NCBI RefSeq assembly: GCF_016598485.1
Contig: NZ_JAEMUW010000020.1
Span: 1-64,000, forward strand
DNA length: 64,000 nucleotides
Source: Micromonospora coerulea
Lineage (GTDB): Bacteria > Actinomycetota > Actinomycetes > Mycobacteriales > Micromonosporaceae
Direction: 5' to 3'
The first letter of the stretch is position 1, and every line of letters begins with the position of its first letter. A program made the translations under genes and the position numbers. The notes under the pieces were generated by a model. That model made no database searches, was not told the DNA's origin, and was given only the letters and a program-made list of their open reading frames with translations. This document shows positions 31,598 to 39,416 of the stretch, one piece after another.

Positions 31598-33010
31598 GTG
31601 GACGCGTTGGACGTCGCCCGCTGGCAGTTCGGTGTCACCACCGTCTACCACTTTCTCTTCGTGCCCTTGACCATCGGACTCTCCGTGCTGGTGGCCATCC
31701 TGCAGACCATGTGGCACCGCACCGGCAACGAGCGGTACCTCAAGCTGACCAAGTTCTACGGCAAGCTGTTCCTGATCAACTTCGCGATGGGTGTGGTCAC
31801 CGGCATCGTGCAGGAGTTCCAGTTCGGCATGAACTGGAGCGACTACTCGCGCTTCGTCGGCGACATCTTCGGCGCCCCACTGGCGATCGAGGCGCTGGTC
31901 GCGTTCTTCCTGGAGTCGACCTTCATCGGCCTGTGGATCTTCGGTTGGGACCGGCTGCCCAAGCGGGCGCATCTGGCCAGCATCTGGGCCGCGGCGATCG
32001 GCACCAACCTGAGCGCGTACTTCATCCTGGCCGCGAACTCGTTCATGCAGAACCCGGTCGGCTACCGGATCAACCCGGACACCGGTCGTGCGGAGCTGAC
32101 CGACTTCCCGGCCGTGCTGACCAACAAGGTCGCCCTGATCACCTTCCCGCACACCCTGGCCGGCTCGTTCCTGGTCGCCGGGTCGCTGATCGTGGCAGTC
32201 GGCCTGTGGCACGTGATCCGCAACCGCGACTCCGCCGACACCGGCGCCTACCGCTTCGCCACCAAGTTCGGCTCGTGGGTGGTCCTGGTCGCCTCCGCCG
32301 CGGTGCTGTTCACCGGCGACATCCAGGGCAAGATCATGACCGACGTGCAGCCGATGAAGATGGCCGCCGCCGAGGGCCTCTACACCACCGAGAGCCCCGC
32401 CTCGTTCTCCGTGCTCACCGTCGGCAGCCTCGACGGCAGCCGCGAGCTGTTCGCCATCAAGATCCCGTACCTGCTGTCGTACCTCGGCACCGGCGACCCC
32501 AACGGCACCGTCCACGGCATCAACGACCTGCAGGCCCAGTACGCCAGCCAGTACGGCGCGGGCAGCTACACCCCGATCATCCCGGTCACCTACTGGAGCT
32601 TCCGCTTCATGATCGCCTTCGGGATGGCCGCCGCGGCGATCGCGCTGCTGGTGCTCTGGAGCCACCGCAAGGGTCGCACCCCGACCAGCAGGTGGCTGCT
32701 GCGCGCCGGCCTGGTGATGCCGGTGCTGCCGCTGTTGGCCAACTCGTTCGGCTGGATCTTCACCGAGATGGGCCGTCAGCCGTGGATCGTCTTCGGCGAG
32801 ATGCTCACCCGCAACGGGGTGTCGCGCAGCGTCTCGCTGACCGAGGTGCTCACCTCGTTCACCGCCTTCACGCTGATCTACGCCAGCCTCGCGGTGGTCG
32901 AGTTCAAGCTGCTGGTCCGCTACGCCCGGGCCGGCGTGCCCGACCTCACCCCGGAGCCCGCTGACGACGCCACCGACGACGCCGAGCGCCCGCTGGCGTT
33001 CGCCTACTGA
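31598..33010 (+). CDS. cydA: Cytochrome bd ubiquinol/menaquinol oxidase subunit I
   Basis: A 470-residue membrane subunit that carries hemes b558, b595 and d and oxidises quinol. It starts VDALDVARWQFGVTTVYHFL with the heme ligand His in VYHFLFVPLTIG, has IALEALVAFFLESTF-like segments, the heme-ligand region MKMAAAEGLY and the quinol-site GWIFTEMGRQPWIVFGEML (G-R-Q-P-W). It has the short Q-loop typical of Gram-positive CydA. The GTG is preceded by GGGGG about 7 bases away. The frame is open upstream without similarity. cydB follows 14 bp later. Confidence 0.96.
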   Translation: MDALDVARWQFGVTTVYHFLFVPLTIGLSVLVAILQTMWHRTGNERYLKLTKFYGKLFLINFAMGVVTGIVQEFQFGMNWSDYSRFVGDIFGAPLAIEALVAFFLESTFIGLWIFGWDRLPKRAHLASIWAAAIGTNLSAYFILAANSFMQNPVGYRINPDTGRAELTDFPAVLTNKVALITFPHTLAGSFLVAGSLIVAVGLWHVIRNRDSADTGAYRFATKFGSWVVLVASAAVLFTGDIQGKIMTDVQPMKMAAAEGLYTTESPASFSVLTVGSLDGSRELFAIKIPYLLSYLGTGDPNGTVHGINDLQAQYASQYGAGSYTPIIPVTYWSFRFMIAFGMAAAAIALLVLWSHRKGRTPTSRWLLRAGLVMPVLPLLANSFGWIFTEMGRQPWIVFGEMLTRNGVSRSVSLTEVLTSFTAFTLIYASLAVVEFKLLVRYARAGVPDLTPEPADDATDDAERPLAFAY

Positions 33011-33024
33011 TCCCGGAGCCCATC

Positions 33025-34023
33025 GTGGAACTGACGACCGTCTGGTTTCTCCTCGTCGCCGTGCTGTTCACCGGCTACTTCATCCTCGAAGGCTTCGACT
33101 TCGGCGTCGGCATGCTGCTGCCCGTGCTCGGCCGCGACGACCGGGAACGCCGCGTCCTGATCAACACCATCGGCCCGGTATGGGACGGCAACGAGGTCTG
33201 GCTGATCACCGCCGGCGGCGCGATGTTCGCCGCCTTCCCCGAGTGGTACGCCACCCTCTTCTCCGGCTTCTACCTGCCGCTGCTGCTGATCCTGCTGGCG
33301 CTGATCGCCCGCGGGGTGGCCTTCGAGTACCGGCACAAGCGCCCCGAGGCGTGGTGGAAGGCCCGCTGGGACCGGGCGATCTTCTTCGGCTCGCTGCTGC
33401 CGGCGATCCTGTGGGGCGTCGCGTTCGCCAACATCCTGCGCGGGGTCCCGCTGGACGGCGACCACGAGTACGTCGGCGGCCTGGTCGACCTGCTCAACCC
33501 GTACGCCCTGCTCGGCGGCCTGACCACGCTGGCGCTGTTCCTCACCCACGGCGCGGTGTTCGTCGCGCTGAAGACCACCGGCGAGATCCGCGAGCGGGCC
33601 GGCGCGCTGGCCGTCAAGCTCGGCGTCGGTACCGCCGTGGTCGCGGTGGCGTTCCTGACCTGGACGCTGACCATCCGCTCCAGCGCCGCCGCCGTCGTGC
33701 TCGCGGTCGGCGCCGCCCTCGCCCTGCTCGGTGGTCTCGCCGCCGCCCGGGTACGCCGGGAGGGCTGGGCGTTCACCGGCACCGCGGTGGCGATCGCCCT
33801 GGCCGTGGCGACCCTGTTCGCGGCGCTGTTCCCGAACGTGCTGCCGTCGACGCTGGACGCCGCCGGGACGCTCACCGCGACCAACGCCGCCTCGACCCCG
33901 TACACCTTGAAGATCATGACCTGGGTGGCGGTGGTCTTCACCCCGATCGTGCTGGCCTACCAGGGTTGGACGTACTGGGTGTTCCGCAAGCGGATCGGGG
34001 TAGTGCACATTCCGCGGCACTGA
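33025..34023 (+). CDS. cydB: Cytochrome bd oxidase subunit II
   Basis: A 332-residue membrane protein with eight to nine helices. It begins MELTTVWFLLVAVLFTGYFI, LEGFDFGVGMLLPVLG (the E-G-F-D-F-G-V-G hallmark) and continues TIGPVWDGNEVWLITAGGAM and FPEWYATLFSGFYLPLLLIL. It pairs with CydA in the oxygen-reducing complex. No cydCD transporter genes are adjacent, so they must be elsewhere if the oxidase is assembled. A strong hairpin follows. Confidence 0.96.
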   Translation: MELTTVWFLLVAVLFTGYFILEGFDFGVGMLLPVLGRDDRERRVLINTIGPVWDGNEVWLITAGGAMFAAFPEWYATLFSGFYLPLLLILLALIARGVAFEYRHKRPEAWWKARWDRAIFFGSLLPAILWGVAFANILRGVPLDGDHEYVGGLVDLLNPYALLGGLTTLALFLTHGAVFVALKTTGEIRERAGALAVKLGVGTAVVAVAFLTWTLTIRSSAAAVVLAVGAALALLGGLAAARVRREGWAFTGTAVAIALAVATLFAALFPNVLPSTLDAAGTLTATNAASTPYTLKIMTWVAVVFTPIVLAYQGWTYWVFRKRIGVVHIPRH

Positions 34024-34042
34024 TCAGCCTGCGGGCGCGGGA

Positions 34043-34079
34043 CGCGGGGCTGGTGCGAGGGGGTCGCACCGGCCCCGCG
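34043..34079. terminator. Hairpin after cydB
   Basis: CGCGGGGC-T-GGTGCGA with TCGCACC-G-GCCCCGCG around a GGGGG loop: a 16-bp stem with one T/G pair. It lies between the convergent stops of cydB and a marR gene and can terminate both. Confidence 0.8.
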
Positions 34080-34085
34080 CGGCGT

Positions 34086-34529
34086 TCAGGCCGTCGCCAG
34101 CTCGGCGTCCGCCCGCTGCTTGAGCAGGGTGAGGACGCGTCCGGCGACCTCCAGCTCGGCGGCGGGGATGTCCGCGTACAGCCGGGCGACGATGCCGGCG
34201 ACCCCGTCGGCGACCTGCCGCTGGCGCGCCCGGCCGGCGTCGGTCAGCGCGAGACCGGATCCTCCGGACGGCAGCGTGCGGAGCAGCCCGGCGGCGCTCA
34301 GCTCGTCGATCGTCGCCTGGACCGCCGATTCGTCGACCTTGAGCGCGCCGGTCATCCGGTCGACAAGCGGGGCGTGCTCGACGGCCCCGCCCTCGGCGGC
34401 GACGGCGTTGAGCGCGAGGGACTGGAAGAAGGTGAGCCCCATGGCGGCCAGCTCGCGTTCGAGCACCGCCCGGGTGGCGTAGTGGGCCTGGCCGATGACC
34501 TGGCCGGTGAGGACGGGTGTGCGGGGCAT
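34086..34529 (-). CDS. MarR-family transcriptional regulator
   Basis: A 147-residue winged-helix protein: GQVIGQAHYATRAVLERELA, LTFFQSLALNAVAAEGG, MTGALKVDESAVQATIDELS, AAGLLRTLPSG and LTDAGRARQRQVADGV. The wing is shortened and lacks the D-x-R basic motif of classical MarR proteins, as in several actinobacterial relatives. GGAGCA precedes the ATG. It is divergent from another MarR gene, with two TTGG-N5-CCAA dyads between them. Confidence 0.85.
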   Translation of the reverse strand: MPRTPVLTGQVIGQAHYATRAVLERELAAMGLTFFQSLALNAVAAEGGAVEHAPLVDRMTGALKVDESAVQATIDELSAAGLLRTLPSGGSGLALTDAGRARQRQVADGVAGIVARLYADIPAAELEVAGRVLTLLKQRADAELATA

Positions 34530-34542
34530 GGTTGCTCCTTCG

Positions 34543-34573
34543 TTGGCTGATCCAATGTTGGTAGGGCCAACAT
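34543..34573. promoter_or_regulatory. Two TTGG-N5-CCAA dyads between divergent marR genes
   Basis: TTGG-CTGAT-CCAA (34543-34555) and TTGG-TAGGG-CCAA (34558-34570); the second extends to perfect 7-bp arms ATGTTGG / CCAACAT (34555-34573). The centres are 15 bp apart. A further GCCAAC lies near 34592. The repeats occupy the region between the two divergent MarR starts and are probably operators of one or both regulators. Confidence 0.65.
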
Positions 34574-34620
34574 ATCAGAAATCGTGGGTGAAGCCAACGA
34601 CTGCTGGTATGGTCTGCACC

Positions 34621-35076
34621 ATGGAGCCCACCCCCGGCGCCGCGACCCCCGCCCGGCTGCGGACCACCCCGAGCTGGCTGCTCACCCAGACCGCGGCGCA
34701 CGCCGCCCGCCTGGTCGCCGAGGGGCTCGGCGCGCTCGACGCCCGCGGCTACCACTACCGGCTGCTCGCCGCCCTCGACGAGTTCGGCCCGGCCAGCCAG
34801 GCCGACCTGGGCCGTCGCTGCGGCGTCGACCGCAGCGACGTGGTGGCCGTCCTCAACGAACTCGCCGCCAAGAACCTGGTCCGCCGCTCACCCGACCCCG
34901 CCGACCGGCGGCGCAACGTGATCACCCTCACCACCGCCGGCCGCCGCGAGCTGCACCGGATGGGGGACACCCTCGACCGGGTCCAGGACACCCTGCTCGC
35001 CCCGCTGTCCCCGAGCGAACGCGACGAGCTGAACAGGCTGCTCACCGCCGTGCTCGACCACCACAGCGGCCGGTAA
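34621..35076 (+). CDS. MarR-family transcriptional regulator
   Basis: A 151-residue MarR protein with a classical DNA-binding region: RLLAALDEFGPASQADLGRR, CGVDRSDVVAVLNELAAKNL, VRRSPDPADRRRNVITLTTA (wing D-P-x-D-R-R) and a C-terminal dimerisation helix (LSPSERDELNRLLTAVLDHH). ATG at 34621 gives the usual length; TATGGT about 11 bases upstream could be a -10 of an almost leaderless transcript. It is divergent from the preceding marR; cross-regulation through the TTGG/CCAA dyads is likely. Confidence 0.9.
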   Translation: MEPTPGAATPARLRTTPSWLLTQTAAHAARLVAEGLGALDARGYHYRLLAALDEFGPASQADLGRRCGVDRSDVVAVLNELAAKNLVRRSPDPADRRRNVITLTTAGRRELHRMGDTLDRVQDTLLAPLSPSERDELNRLLTAVLDHHSGR

Positions 35077-35116
35077 ATCGCCGCACCGCCGGCAACCCCG
35101 TCGCTAGGGTGGCCCG

Positions 35117-36296
35117 ATGCCCGTCACCGTCCGCGAACTCACCCCCGACGACCTCACCGACCGCCTGGCAGCTCGGCCGGCTCGCGTTCGGCTCCGACCC
35201 GCAGCCGCCGCCGCCCGCCACCGCACCCGCATCCGGCCTGACCCGCTACGGGGCGTTCGACGAGCGCGGCCGGCTCGTCGGCAAGGCCGTGGACCTGCAC
35301 CACGAGCAGTGGTGGCACGACCGGACAGTGCGCGCCGCCGATGTCGGCGGGGTCGCCGTCGCCCCCGAGGCGCGCGACCGGGGCGTGGCCCGCGCCCTGC
35401 TCGCCGCACTGCTGCGCGGCGCCCACGACCGCGGCGCGGCGGTCAGCGCCCTGTTCCCCACCCTCACCGCCCCCTACCGGGCCTGCGGCTGGGAGGTCGC
35501 CGGCGTCCTGCGCACCGTCGCCCTGCCCACCGCGACGCTGCCCCGGCACCGGCCCGCACCGCAGCTGCGGCTGCGCGCCGGCCAACCGGCCGACCTGCCC
35601 GCCGTGACCGCCCTGTACGAACGGGTGGCCCGCCACCGCCGCGGCCTGCTCACCCGCCGCGGTGACCTGTTCGCCCAGCCCGACAGCCTCCCGTACGATG
35701 GCCTCACCCTCGTCGAACACGACGGTGACCTGGTCGGCTACGCCGGCTGGAACCGCGGCCGCGGCTACGGCCACGACGCCGTGCTCACCGTCGAGGACAT
35801 CGCCGCCAGCACCGGCGACGCCGCCCGCGCGCTGATCGGCAGCCTCGCCAGCTGGCACAGCGTCGCCCCCACCCTGCGGATCTGCCCGCTGCCCGGCGAC
35901 GCCGTCAGCGCCCACCTGCCCCTGGAAGCCGGCCGGGAACACGAGCGGGACCTGTGGATGCACCGCCCCGTCGACGTGACCCGCGCCGTCGCCGACCGCG
36001 GCTGGCCCGCCCACCTGCGCGGCAGCGTCGAGTTCACCCTCCACGACGACCTCGCCGAGTGGAACAGCGGCGCCTGGCGCCTCGACGTCGCCGACGGCGG
36101 CGCCCGGCTCAGCCGGGTCACCACCGACCCCGACCTGCGGCTGACCGTGCGCGGCTTCGCCCTGCTCTACTGCGGCGCCACCGACGCCCGCGCCGCCGCC
36201 GAGGCGGGTCTGCTGCACGCCGCCACCGGCGCGGACCCGGGCCCGTTGGACCTGCTCGCCGCCGGGGGAGCGGCCCACCTGCACGACTACTTCTGA
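35117..36296 (+). CDS. Eis-like GNAT/SCP2 acetyltransferase with an apparent frameshift
   Basis: About 392 residues if one base is removed. The natural start, ATG after GGGTGG, reads MPVTVRELTPDDLTD; homology then continues in another frame as AWQLGRLAFGSDPQ. An extra C at 35161-35162 explains the switch. The rest is continuous: VGGVAVAPEARDRGVARALL (acetyl-CoA loop), VSALFPTLTAPYRACGWEVA, a second GNAT-like domain and a C-terminal SCP2-like domain (GSVEFTLHDDLAEWNSGAWR). This is the Eis architecture (aminoglycoside or protein Lys acetylation). A GTG at 35109 in the downstream frame could still produce almost all of it, with an altered first 18 residues. It may be a recent mutation or an assembly error. 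Confidence 0.8.
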
Positions 36297-36308
36297 CCGG
36301 TGCTGACG

Positions 36309-36343
36309 CCCGGGCGGCGGCCCGCGACGAGCCGCCGCCCGGG
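36309..36343. terminator. Hairpin between Eis-like and hypothetical genes
   Basis: CCCGGGCGGCGGC / GCCGCCGCCCGGG, a perfect 13-bp stem with a 9-base loop, between convergent stops at 36296 and 36351. It can end both transcripts. Confidence 0.8.
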
Positions 36344-36350
36344 AGACCCG

Positions 36351-37040
36351 TCAGCGGGCGTCGCGCAGGTCCGCCAGCCGGGCCTCGATCTCCGCCAGCT
36401 CCGCGCGCAGCTTCTCGGCCTGCTGTTCCGCCTCGGCCCGCTCGGCGGCGAGGATCTGCTCCACCGCCTCCTGCACCCCCGGCACGTCGACCAGCGCCAC
36501 CATCCGCAGCGCCTCCGCCGGCTTCACCACGTACGGCTTGGCGAGGGCCTTCGCGCCCTGCTGCGCCGCCACCGTCCACTCGCCGTCGGCGTACGCCAGC
36601 GTCACCGTCAGACCCGCCGGGCCCTTCGGCTTCGCCGCCTTCACCGGCCGGCGCGCCGGCTTCGCCTCCACCTGCTGCTCCACCTTCGGCTCCTCTCCCC
36701 GTGGCGCCGGCACCCGCGGGGTGTCCAGCACGAACTCCGGCTCCGCCGGCCTCGCCGGCTCCTCGACGGCCGGCTCCGGCTTCGGCTCCGCCACCTTCCG
36801 CCCCGCGCCCCGCGGCGCGACCGCCACGTCGGCGGGGGAGAAGGGCAGCTCGTCGCGGCCGAACCGCACCACCACGAACTCCTCGGACACCGCCGGATCG
36901 GTCAGCTCCACCACCTGCCCGAGCTGACCGGCCACCTGGCCTGCCGCGGCGGTGAACACCACCTTCGGCTTCCGCCCGGCCGCCAACGCCTCGCGGATGC
37001 CCTGCACCTCGTCAGTGGACAAACCCTGGCCCGCCATCAC
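36351..37040 (-). CDS. Hypothetical protein with Pro/Glu/Lys linker and C-terminal coiled coil
   Basis: A 229-residue soluble protein of unknown function. The N-terminal 80 residues form a small domain (LSTDEVQGIREALAAGRKPK, VVELTDPAVSEEFVVVRFG, ELPFSPADVAVAP). A charged, Pro/Glu/Lys-rich linker (about 85-140) follows, then VTLAYADGEWTVAAQQGAKA and a C-terminal coiled coil (EQILAAERAEAEQQAEKLRA onwards). It resembles no enzyme I know; the layout suggests an adaptor or a DNA/RNA-associated protein. It is the third gene of a patatin-peroxiredoxin-hypothetical run. The second ATG (37037) is an equivalent start. Confidence 0.7.
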   Translation of the reverse strand: MMAGQGLSTDEVQGIREALAAGRKPKVVFTAAAGQVAGQLGQVVELTDPAVSEEFVVVRFGRDELPFSPADVAVAPRGAGRKVAEPKPEPAVEEPARPAEPEFVLDTPRVPAPRGEEPKVEQQVEAKPARRPVKAAKPKGPAGLTVTLAYADGEWTVAAQQGAKALAKPYVVKPAEALRMVALVDVPGVQEAVEQILAAERAEAEQQAEKLRAELAEIEARLADLRDAR

Positions 37041-37104
37041 AGCCCTCTTCCGTACACCTGTTTGATTGCCGCCTTGATATCAGCCGGCTGCGACACCGCG
37101 ACGA

Positions 37105-37563
37105 TCAGGCCCCCAACGCGCGCAACGCCGCGTCGGCGTGCTCGTTCATGCTCAACTCGCTGTGCACCACCGCCAGCACCCGCCGGTCCTGGCCGATCAC
37201 GAACGTCATCCGCCGCATGCTCAACGCCCCCAACGGCAGCCGCCGCCGCACCCCGAACGCCTGCGCCACCGCCCCGTCGGCGTCCGACAGCAGCGGATAG
37301 TCGAACCCGTGCCGCCGGGAGAACTCCGCCTGCTTCTCGACCGGATCGCGGCTGATCCCCACCCGCTGGGCACCCACCGCCGCGAACTCCGCCGCCAGAT
37401 CGCGGAAGTGGCAGCTCTCCGCCGTGCAGCCGCGCGTCATCGCCGCCGGATAGAAGAACAGCACCACCGGCCCCGCCGCCAGCAGCTCCGACAGCCGCCG
37501 GACCCTCCCCGTCTCGTCCGGCAACGCGAAATCGTCCACCAGATCCCCGACACCCACACCCAC
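37105..37563 (-). CDS. Peroxiredoxin, BCP/PrxQ type
   Basis: A 152-residue thiol peroxidase. It begins VGDLVDDFALPDETGRVRRL and has the peroxidatic Cys in FFYPAAMTRGCTAESCHFRD, where the resolving Cys is five residues later (C-x4-C), as in atypical PrxQ/BCP enzymes. GISRDPVEKQAEFSRRHGF and FVIGQDRRVLAVVHS follow. The usual T-P-G-C is replaced by T-R-G-C. GGAGGT is placed 5 bases before the GTG at 37563. It reduces H2O2 or lipid hydroperoxides with thioredoxin. It follows the patatin gene by 43 bp on the same strand, so peroxide removal may be linked with lipid turnover. Confidence 0.9.
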   Translation of the reverse strand: MGVGVGDLVDDFALPDETGRVRRLSELLAAGPVVLFFYPAAMTRGCTAESCHFRDLAAEFAAVGAQRVGISRDPVEKQAEFSRRHGFDYPLLSDADGAVAQAFGVRRRLPLGALSMRRMTFVIGQDRRVLAVVHSELSMNEHADAALRALGA

Positions 37564-37606
37564 CGCGCACCTCCGCTGATCGACCCGACGCGCGGAGCCT
37601 AGGCGA

Positions 37607-38437
37607 TCATCCCCACACCGCCGCCACCTCGTCGGCCACCGCGGCCGCCTGCGCCCGACCGGCCCGCGCCGCACCGGCCCGCCGCGCCGGATCGAGCACG
37701 TTGCGCCCGATCGCCCGCCGCGCCGCCGCGTCCGGCGCCACCACCGCCACCCGCGCACCCCGGCGCAACGCCGCCAGCTGGGCCGACAGCCGCGGCATCG
37801 GCCCGAACGCCGACGACACCGGGGCCAGCACCACCACCGCCTCCGCGCCGGCGGCCAGGTCCGCGTTCACCGCCGAGCGCACCCCACCGTCGACGTACCG
37901 GCGGTCGCCGATCGTCACCGGCGGCCACACCCCCGGCACCGCGCAACTGGCTCCCACCGCGTCCACCAGGGACACCCCGCTGGCGGCGTCGAACGCCACG
38001 AACTCGCCCGAGGCGGCGTCCACCGCCGTGACCAGCAGCCGCCGCGTCGGCCACCGCGACGACGGCAGCCGCCCCTCGATCACCGCCCGCCGCGACGCCT
38101 CCGACGGCGTCCGCGCGGCCAGGGCCATCGCCCCGATCAGCGCCCGCGACCGCACCTCGTCGCGGGTCCGCCCCCCGGCCCACAACAGCCGCGCCACCGC
38201 GCCCATCCCGAACCGGGCCGCCACCTCACCGGTCGCCGGTCGCAGCTGCGCCGCGTACAACTGCTCCACCGGCACCCCGGAGCACACCTGCGCACCCACC
38301 ACCGACCCCGCCGACGTGCCCACCACCAGGTCCGCCCCGGCCAGCTCCACCCCCCGAGCCGCCAACCCGGCCAGCAGCCCCAACTCCCAGGCCACCCCGG
38401 TCACCCCGCCACCACCGAGCACCAGTGCGCGTGTCAC
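37607..38437 (-). CDS. Patatin-like phospholipase
   Basis: A 276-residue patatin/RssA-type serine lipid hydrolase. It has the oxyanion loop ALVLGGGGVTGVAWELGLL, the nucleophile motif VVGTSAGSVVGAQ (G-x-S-x-G, Ser near residue 43) and the catalytic Asp in YVDGGVRSAVNADLA. Patatin enzymes use a Ser-Asp dyad to cleave acyl chains from phospholipids. A Val-Gly start context and a GTG/ATG choice do not matter for the domain. It is the first gene before the peroxiredoxin, divergent from an SDR gene. Confidence 0.92.
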   Translation of the reverse strand: MTRALVLGGGGVTGVAWELGLLAGLAARGVELAGADLVVGTSAGSVVGAQVCSGVPVEQLYAAQLRPATGEVAARFGMGAVARLLWAGGRTRDEVRSRALIGAMALAARTPSEASRRAVIEGRLPSSRWPTRRLLVTAVDAASGEFVAFDAASGVSLVDAVGASCAVPGVWPPVTIGDRRYVDGGVRSAVNADLAAGAEAVVVLAPVSSAFGPMPRLSAQLAALRRGARVAVVAPDAAARRAIGRNVLDPARRAGAARAGRAQAAAVADEVAAVWG

Positions 38438-38515
38438 GTGTGATCGTCCTCTCCACCGCCGGCCGTGCCGGCCACGGTAACGTCACCGGCACCACCACGG
38501 CAGGGGAGCGGTCCA

Positions 38516-39244
38516 TTGACTTGCGTCACCATCGTCACCGGCGGCGGACGCGGCATCGGCGCCGCCACCGCCCGCCGCCTCGCCGCGGCCGGTCACCACA
38601 TCGCCATCGGCTACCGCCGTGACCACGCCGCCGCCCGGGCGGTGCTCGACGACGTCCACGCCGCCGGCGCCCGCGGCCTCGCCGTTGCGGCCGACACGAC
38701 CGACCCCGATCAGGTACGGCGGCTCTTCGACGCCGCGGCCGACCTGGGCGAGCTCACCGGCCTGGTCAACAACGCCGGCGTCACCAGCCCGATCGGCCCG
38801 TTCACCGAGTTGTGCCTCGACGACCTGCGCCAGGTCGTCGACGTCAACCTCATCGGGTACGTCCTGTGCGCCCAGGAAGCCGCCCGCCGGATGACCCGCG
38901 GCGGCGCCATCGTCAACGTCTCCTCCGCCGCGGCCACCCTGGGCAGCCCCGGCGAGTACATCCACTACGCCGCGGTCAAGGCGGCCACCGACACCCTCAC
39001 CGTGGGCCTGGCCAAGGAACTCGCCCCGCGCGGCATCCGGGTCAACGCCGTCGCCCCCGGCATCGTCCGCACCGACATCCACGCCCTGTCCGGCGTACCC
39101 GACCGCCCCGACAGCGCCGCCGGTCGCATCCCGCTGGGCCGCGCCGGCGAACCGGATGAGGTCGCCGGCACGATCGCCTTCCTGCTGGGCCCCGACGCCT
39201 CCTACACCACCGGCGCGGTGCTGCGGGTCGCCGGCGGCCTGTGA
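38516..39244 (+). CDS. Short-chain dehydrogenase/reductase (FabG-like)
   Basis: A 242-residue SDR close to 3-oxoacyl-ACP reductases. The motifs are TIVTGGGRGIGAATARRLAA, an Asp-containing VAADTTDPDQV, GLVNNAGVTSPIGPF, IVNVSSAAATLGSPGEYIHY-x-AVKAATD (Ser, Tyr-x3-Lys) and VNAVAPGIVRTD. The NADP-preferring Arg lies in YRRDHAAA. TTG at 38516 with GGGGAG about 10 bases upstream is the likely start; longer frames lack similarity. A 14-bp hairpin follows the stop. Confidence 0.9.
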   Translation: MTCVTIVTGGGRGIGAATARRLAAAGHHIAIGYRRDHAAARAVLDDVHAAGARGLAVAADTTDPDQVRRLFDAAADLGELTGLVNNAGVTSPIGPFTELCLDDLRQVVDVNLIGYVLCAQEAARRMTRGGAIVNVSSAAATLGSPGEYIHYAAVKAATDTLTVGLAKELAPRGIRVNAVAPGIVRTDIHALSGVPDRPDSAAGRIPLGRAGEPDEVAGTIAFLLGPDASYTTGAVLRVAGGL

Positions 39245-39248
39245 CGAC

Positions 39249-39279
39249 GACGGCCCGGGGCGCCTCGCCCCGGGCCGTC
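39249..39279. terminator. Hairpin after the SDR gene
   Basis: GACGGCCCGGGGCG / CGCCCCGGGCCGTC, a perfect 14-bp stem with a 3-base loop. It starts 5 bp after the SDR stop and is 12 bp before the facing small-subunit gene's stop. Confidence 0.85.
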
Positions 39280-39290
39280 TCCGTCCATTG

Positions 39291-39416
39291 CTAGTGGGTG
39301 AACAACTTCGCGGCGGTGATCAGCGTCTGCACCACCCCGTAACCCAGCAGCACCGACACCACCAACCACGAGATCCACAACCGGGCCTGCTGCCCGCGGG
39401 GGCCTGCCTCGTTCAT
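39291..39416 (-). CDS. MFS transporter small subunit, 41 aa
   Basis: A very short gene on the minus strand: MNEAGPRGQQARLWISWLVV, then SVLLGYGVVQTLITAAKLFT and a final His. It has one membrane helix. The L-W-I-S-W-L-x-V-S-V-L-L-x-Y-G-V-V-Q-T-L pattern is that of the small subunit found next to OFA-type MFS transporters. Its ATG overlaps the TGA of the transporter (ATGA, 39413-39416), so it is translationally coupled to it. It may stabilise or regulate the transporter; no function is proven. It is easily missed by gene finders because of its size. Confidence 0.8.
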   Translation of the reverse strand: MNEAGPRGQQARLWISWLVVSVLLGYGVVQTLITAAKLFTH

